From: JALZBL01 sp040004775 | GTDB lineage: Bacteria; Actinomycetota; Actinomycetes; Mycobacteriales; Jatrophihabitantaceae | Direction: 5' to 3' | Length of the DNA: 64,000 bases | Assembly (NCBI GenBank): GCA_040004775.1 | Contig: JBDUAD010000002.1 | Location: 1 to 64,000, forward strand | Program-made: the position numbers and the translations under genes | The notes under the pieces: generated by a model | What the model was told of the DNA's origin: nothing | The model's input: the letters and a program-made list of their open reading frames with translations, nothing else | Databases searched by the model: none | Shown here: positions 61,733 through 64,000 of the stretch, piece after piece | Layout of the letters: the number at the start of each line of letters is the position of its first letter | How positions within the stretch are numbered: position 1 is the stretch's first letter

Positions 61733-62066
61733 GGTGTCTCCCCATCAATTGATTCGCTCGTTGGCCAGGCCCACCGCCAGCTCGTCCCCTCGGCCCCCGA
61801 GGCGGACGACGATGCGTGGTGAGGGGCATGGTAGACGTTGGATTCGGGTGCCTGAATAGGTCGAGGCTACGAATTCGGTGGTTGGAGCCGATTCAGACGG
61901 TGCGAACGGTAGGGAAGCCGCGGACTGAGTCGATACCGTGTCCGGGACGTTGCCGAATCGGCACCCGTAGGTCACTCGGCACCTGTCGCGACTGATTCCG
62001 TGGCATATAGGGCCGAAATCTGCGATATCTTTGCTTTTACCTCACCAATCCGGCATTATTCCTCCG
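61733..62066. promoter_or_regulatory. Divergent control region between potD and lrp with repeated GATTCGG motifs
   Basis: A 334-base gap without a gene. It contains several related elements: GATTCGGG (61842-61849), GAATTCGG (61871-61878), CCGATTC (61888-61894), a perfect palindrome GCCGAATCGGC (61952-61962), and GATTCCG (61994-62000). Together they look like an array of half-sites for one protein, most likely the Lrp-type regulator encoded next door. CATTAT (62054-62059) just before the lrp GTG could be a -10 box with leaderless start. A -35 box cannot be assigned. Confidence 0.45.
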
Positions 62067-62540
62067 GTGACGGCACTCAAGGACCGAACCGGGCGGATCC
62101 AGCTCGACGACGTCTCCAAAGCCATCATCGAACAACTGCAGGAGGACGGGCGCCGCGCTTACGCCACCATCGGCAGGGCGGTCGGCCTGTCGGAGGCGGC
62201 GGTGCGCCAGCGCGTGCAGAAGCTCCTCGACGCCGGCGTCATGCAGATCGTGGCGGTCACCGACCCGCTGCAGATCGGATTTCACCGCGAGGCGCTCATC
62301 GGGATCAACGCCGACGGGGACCTGGAGGAAGTGGCGGCCGCGCTCGCCGACATGGACGACGTCGATTACGTGGTCATCACCGCCGGCTCGTTCGACCTCG
62401 TGTGCGAGGTGCTGGCCGTCGACGACGAGCACCTCCTGGAACTGCTGCGCCGCATCCGGGCCATCCCGGGCGTACGGCGCACCGAGTCCTTCATGTATTT
62501 GAAGCTGAAGAAACAGACCTACAACTGGGGTATCAAATGA
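62067..62540 (+). CDS. Lrp/AsnC family regulator
   Basis: A 157-residue Lrp-type protein. The HTH is DDVSKAIIEQLQEDGRRAYATIGRAVGLSEAAVRQRVQKLLDAGV (residues 13-58), and the C-terminal RAM effector domain contains VAVTDPLQIGFHREALIGI and VITAGSFDLVCEVLA. It couples to the aminotransferase by an ATGA overlap and faces the pot operon. GTG 62067 is preferred; a TTG codon further upstream is unlikely. Ligands are probably amino acids or polyamines (inference). Confidence 0.88.
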   Translation: MTALKDRTGRIQLDDVSKAIIEQLQEDGRRAYATIGRAVGLSEAAVRQRVQKLLDAGVMQIVAVTDPLQIGFHREALIGINADGDLEEVAAALADMDDVDYVVITAGSFDLVCEVLAVDDEHLLELLRRIRAIPGVRRTESFMYLKLKKQTYNWGIK

Positions 62541-63949
62541 CCGTCACCGAACAGCTCGTCACCGCCGCCATCGACGAGGTCGACCCGGCCGTCGCCGACC
62601 TGGCGATCAAGGCCCGCGAGCACCTGTGGATGCACTTCACCCGCCAGTCGTCCTACGCCACCGAACCGGTGCCGACCATCGTGCGCGGCGACGGCGTCCG
62701 CATCTGGGACGTCAACGGCAAGAGCTACCTCGACGGGCTCGCGGGCCTGTTCGTGGTACAGGCCGGGCACGGCCGGGAGGAGCTAGCCCGGGCGGCCTAC
62801 GAGCAGGCCAAGGAGCTCGCCTTCTTCCCGCTGTGGTCCTACGCCCACCCGCCGGCGATCGAGCTGGCCGACCGGCTGGCCGGCTATGCCCCCGGCGACC
62901 TGAACAAGGTCTTCTTCACCACGGGCGGCGGTGAGGCGGTGGAGACGGCGTGGAAGCTGGCCAAGCAGTACTTCAAGCTGGTCGGCAAGCCGATGAAGCA
63001 CAAGGTGATCAGCCGGGCGGTGGCCTACCACGGCACCACCCAGGGCGCTTTGTCGATCACCGGCATTCCCGCGGCCAAGCAGATGTTCGAGCCGCTGGTG
63101 CCGGGAGGGTTCCGCGTTCCGAACACCAACTTCTATCGGGCGCCCGAGCACGGCGATGACCTCGAGGCCTTCGGCCGGTGGGCGGCCGACCAGATCGAGC
63201 ACACAATCGAGATGGAGGGCCCGGAGACGGTCGCGGCCGTTTTCCTCGAGCCGGTGCAGAACTCCGGCGGGTGCTTCCCCCCGCCGCCGGGGTACTTCCA
63301 GCGGGTCCGCGAGATCTGCGACCGCCACGATGTCCTGTTGGTTTCCGACGAGACGATCTGCGCGTTCGGCCGGCTGGGCCCGATGTTCGCCTGCGACAAG
63401 TTCGGCTACGTCCCGGACATGATCACCTGCGCTAAGGGCCTGACCAGCGGGTACTCCCCCATCGGTGCGTGCATCGTCAGCGACCGTCTGGCCGCACCGT
63501 TCTGGAGCGGATCCGACTACTTCCCGCACGGCTACACCTTCGGCGGGCACCCGGTGTCGGCGGCCGTGGCTTCGGCCAACCTCGACCTCTTCGAGCGCGA
63601 GGGCCTCAACCAGCGGGTCCTGGACCACGAGGGCACGTTCCGGGCCACCCTAGAGAAGCTGCTGGACCTGCCGATCGTCGGTGACGTGCGCGGCGACGGC
63701 TACTTCTACGGGATCGAACTGGTCAAGGACAAGACGACCAAGGAGACGTTCGACGAGGACAAATCCGAGCGGCTGTTGCGCGGCTTCCTCTCCAAGGCGC
63801 TGTTCGACGCCGGCCTCTACTGCCGGGCCGACGACCGCGGTGACCCGGTGGTGCAGCTGGCTCCGCCGCTGATCAGCGGGCCGGCCGAGTTCGACGAGAT
63901 CGAGCAGATCCTGCGTTCGGTGCTCACCGAGGCGTGGACCCGGCTGTAG
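62537..63949 (+). CDS. Class III aminotransferase, putrescine/diamine type
   Basis: A 470-residue PLP aminotransferase of the omega-aminotransferase group (SpuC/YgjG-like). The PLP lysine is in MITCAKGLTSGYSPIGA; the phosphate-binding FFTTGGGEAVETAWKLAKQY precedes it, and DETICAFGRLGPM is the active-site aspartate region. It overlaps the lrp stop as ATGA. With PotABCD and a ureohydrolase nearby, conversion of putrescine or another diamine to an aldehyde is the best guess; beta-alanine or GABA types are alternatives. The gene ends 51 bases before the end of the window, and that last stretch holds no further gene I can see. Confidence 0.88.
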   Translation: MTVTEQLVTAAIDEVDPAVADLAIKAREHLWMHFTRQSSYATEPVPTIVRGDGVRIWDVNGKSYLDGLAGLFVVQAGHGREELARAAYEQAKELAFFPLWSYAHPPAIELADRLAGYAPGDLNKVFFTTGGGEAVETAWKLAKQYFKLVGKPMKHKVISRAVAYHGTTQGALSITGIPAAKQMFEPLVPGGFRVPNTNFYRAPEHGDDLEAFGRWAADQIEHTIEMEGPETVAAVFLEPVQNSGGCFPPPPGYFQRVREICDRHDVLLVSDETICAFGRLGPMFACDKFGYVPDMITCAKGLTSGYSPIGACIVSDRLAAPFWSGSDYFPHGYTFGGHPVSAAVASANLDLFEREGLNQRVLDHEGTFRATLEKLLDLPIVGDVRGDGYFYGIELVKDKTTKETFDEDKSERLLRGFLSKALFDAGLYCRADDRGDPVVQLAPPLISGPAEFDEIEQILRSVLTEAWTRL

Positions 63950-64000
63950 GCACCGACGTTGGTTGGTCCCGTAGCAGAGGGGCGGCAGGCGTGTCGCCCT

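Noticed and set aside
1..64000. tRNA or rRNA genes
   Set aside because: I looked for cloverleaf-like and rRNA sequence in the intergenic gaps and found none that I can support.

Overview
This window is a 64 kb piece of a high-GC actinobacterial chromosome. Nearly every codon ends in G or C, GTG starts are very common, and neighbouring genes are often joined by 4-base ATGA or GTGA overlaps. From left to right the backbone follows the Mycobacterium tuberculosis order Rv2744c to Rv2876: pspA, clgR, cinA, pgsA, rimO, argA, ftsK, dapA, thyX, then dapB, M16 peptidase, pnp, rpsO, ribF, truB, then rbfA, ylxP, infB, ylxR, nusA, rimP, a DUF4439 gene, and finally a GNAT gene, ispG, rip1, dxr and a DUF2631 gene. 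This is family-level recognition from sequence. It places the organism in Actinomycetia, but no species can be named. Some features (TarS-like GT2, OtsA of the Streptomyces/Frankia type, DUF222-HNH) suggest a lineage outside Mycobacteriaceae.

Layout. 1-4.2 kb: envelope-stress pair pspA/clgR, then cinA, pgsA and rimO on the minus strand. 4.3-9.1 kb: transglutaminase-like gene, argA and ftsK, plus a small unrecognised gene where RNase J often lies. 9.1-14.7 kb: dapA, two kinases, thyX, an AlkX/YcaQ-type glycosylase and DedA. 14.7-17.0 kb: convergent otsA and otsB for trehalose. 17.1-20.3 kb: a GNAT, a small membrane protein, dapB and an M16 peptidase. 20.4-27.4 kb: an inserted block with a DUF222-HNH gene, an Rrf2 regulator, a complete sulfate ABC importer and an MFS exporter. 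27.5-31.4 kb: pnp, rpsO, ribF. 31.4-32.4 kb: a decayed RecQ-family helicase pseudogene. 32.4-41.0 kb: truB, MATE, GNAT, rbfA, ylxP, infB, ylxR, nusA and rimP, a translation/transcription operon on the minus strand. 41.2-43.0 kb: a twin-arginine protein, a ferritin-like DUF4439 protein and a HAD hydrolase. 43.1-48.5 kb: a surface-glycopolymer island. 48.6-55.0 kb: two acetyltransferases, ispG, rip1, dxr and a DUF2631 protein. 55.0-64.0 kb: a polyamine importer (PotABCD) with a ureohydrolase and a saccharopine-dehydrogenase-like enzyme, divergent from an Lrp regulator and a class III aminotransferase.

The most interesting accessory region is the 43-48.5 kb island. It holds an extended SDR, an IspD/TarI-type cytidylyltransferase, a TarS-like GT2 glycosyltransferase, a small coiled-coil protein, and a LicD-family transferase fused to a methyltransferase. 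Together these look like machinery for making a CDP-polyol and putting polyol-phosphate and sugar on a wall polymer. The parallel with animal ISPD plus fukutin/FKRP ribitol-phosphate transfer is inference.

The second candidate is the polyamine locus, where import, guanidino hydrolysis, transamination and a reductive-condensation-type dehydrogenase are combined. Other notable features are three intergenic tandem repeats with 15-16 base units, a transglutaminase-like protein lacking the usual catalytic histidine, a probable CTG start in a PfkB kinase, and hairpins between rpsO and pnp.
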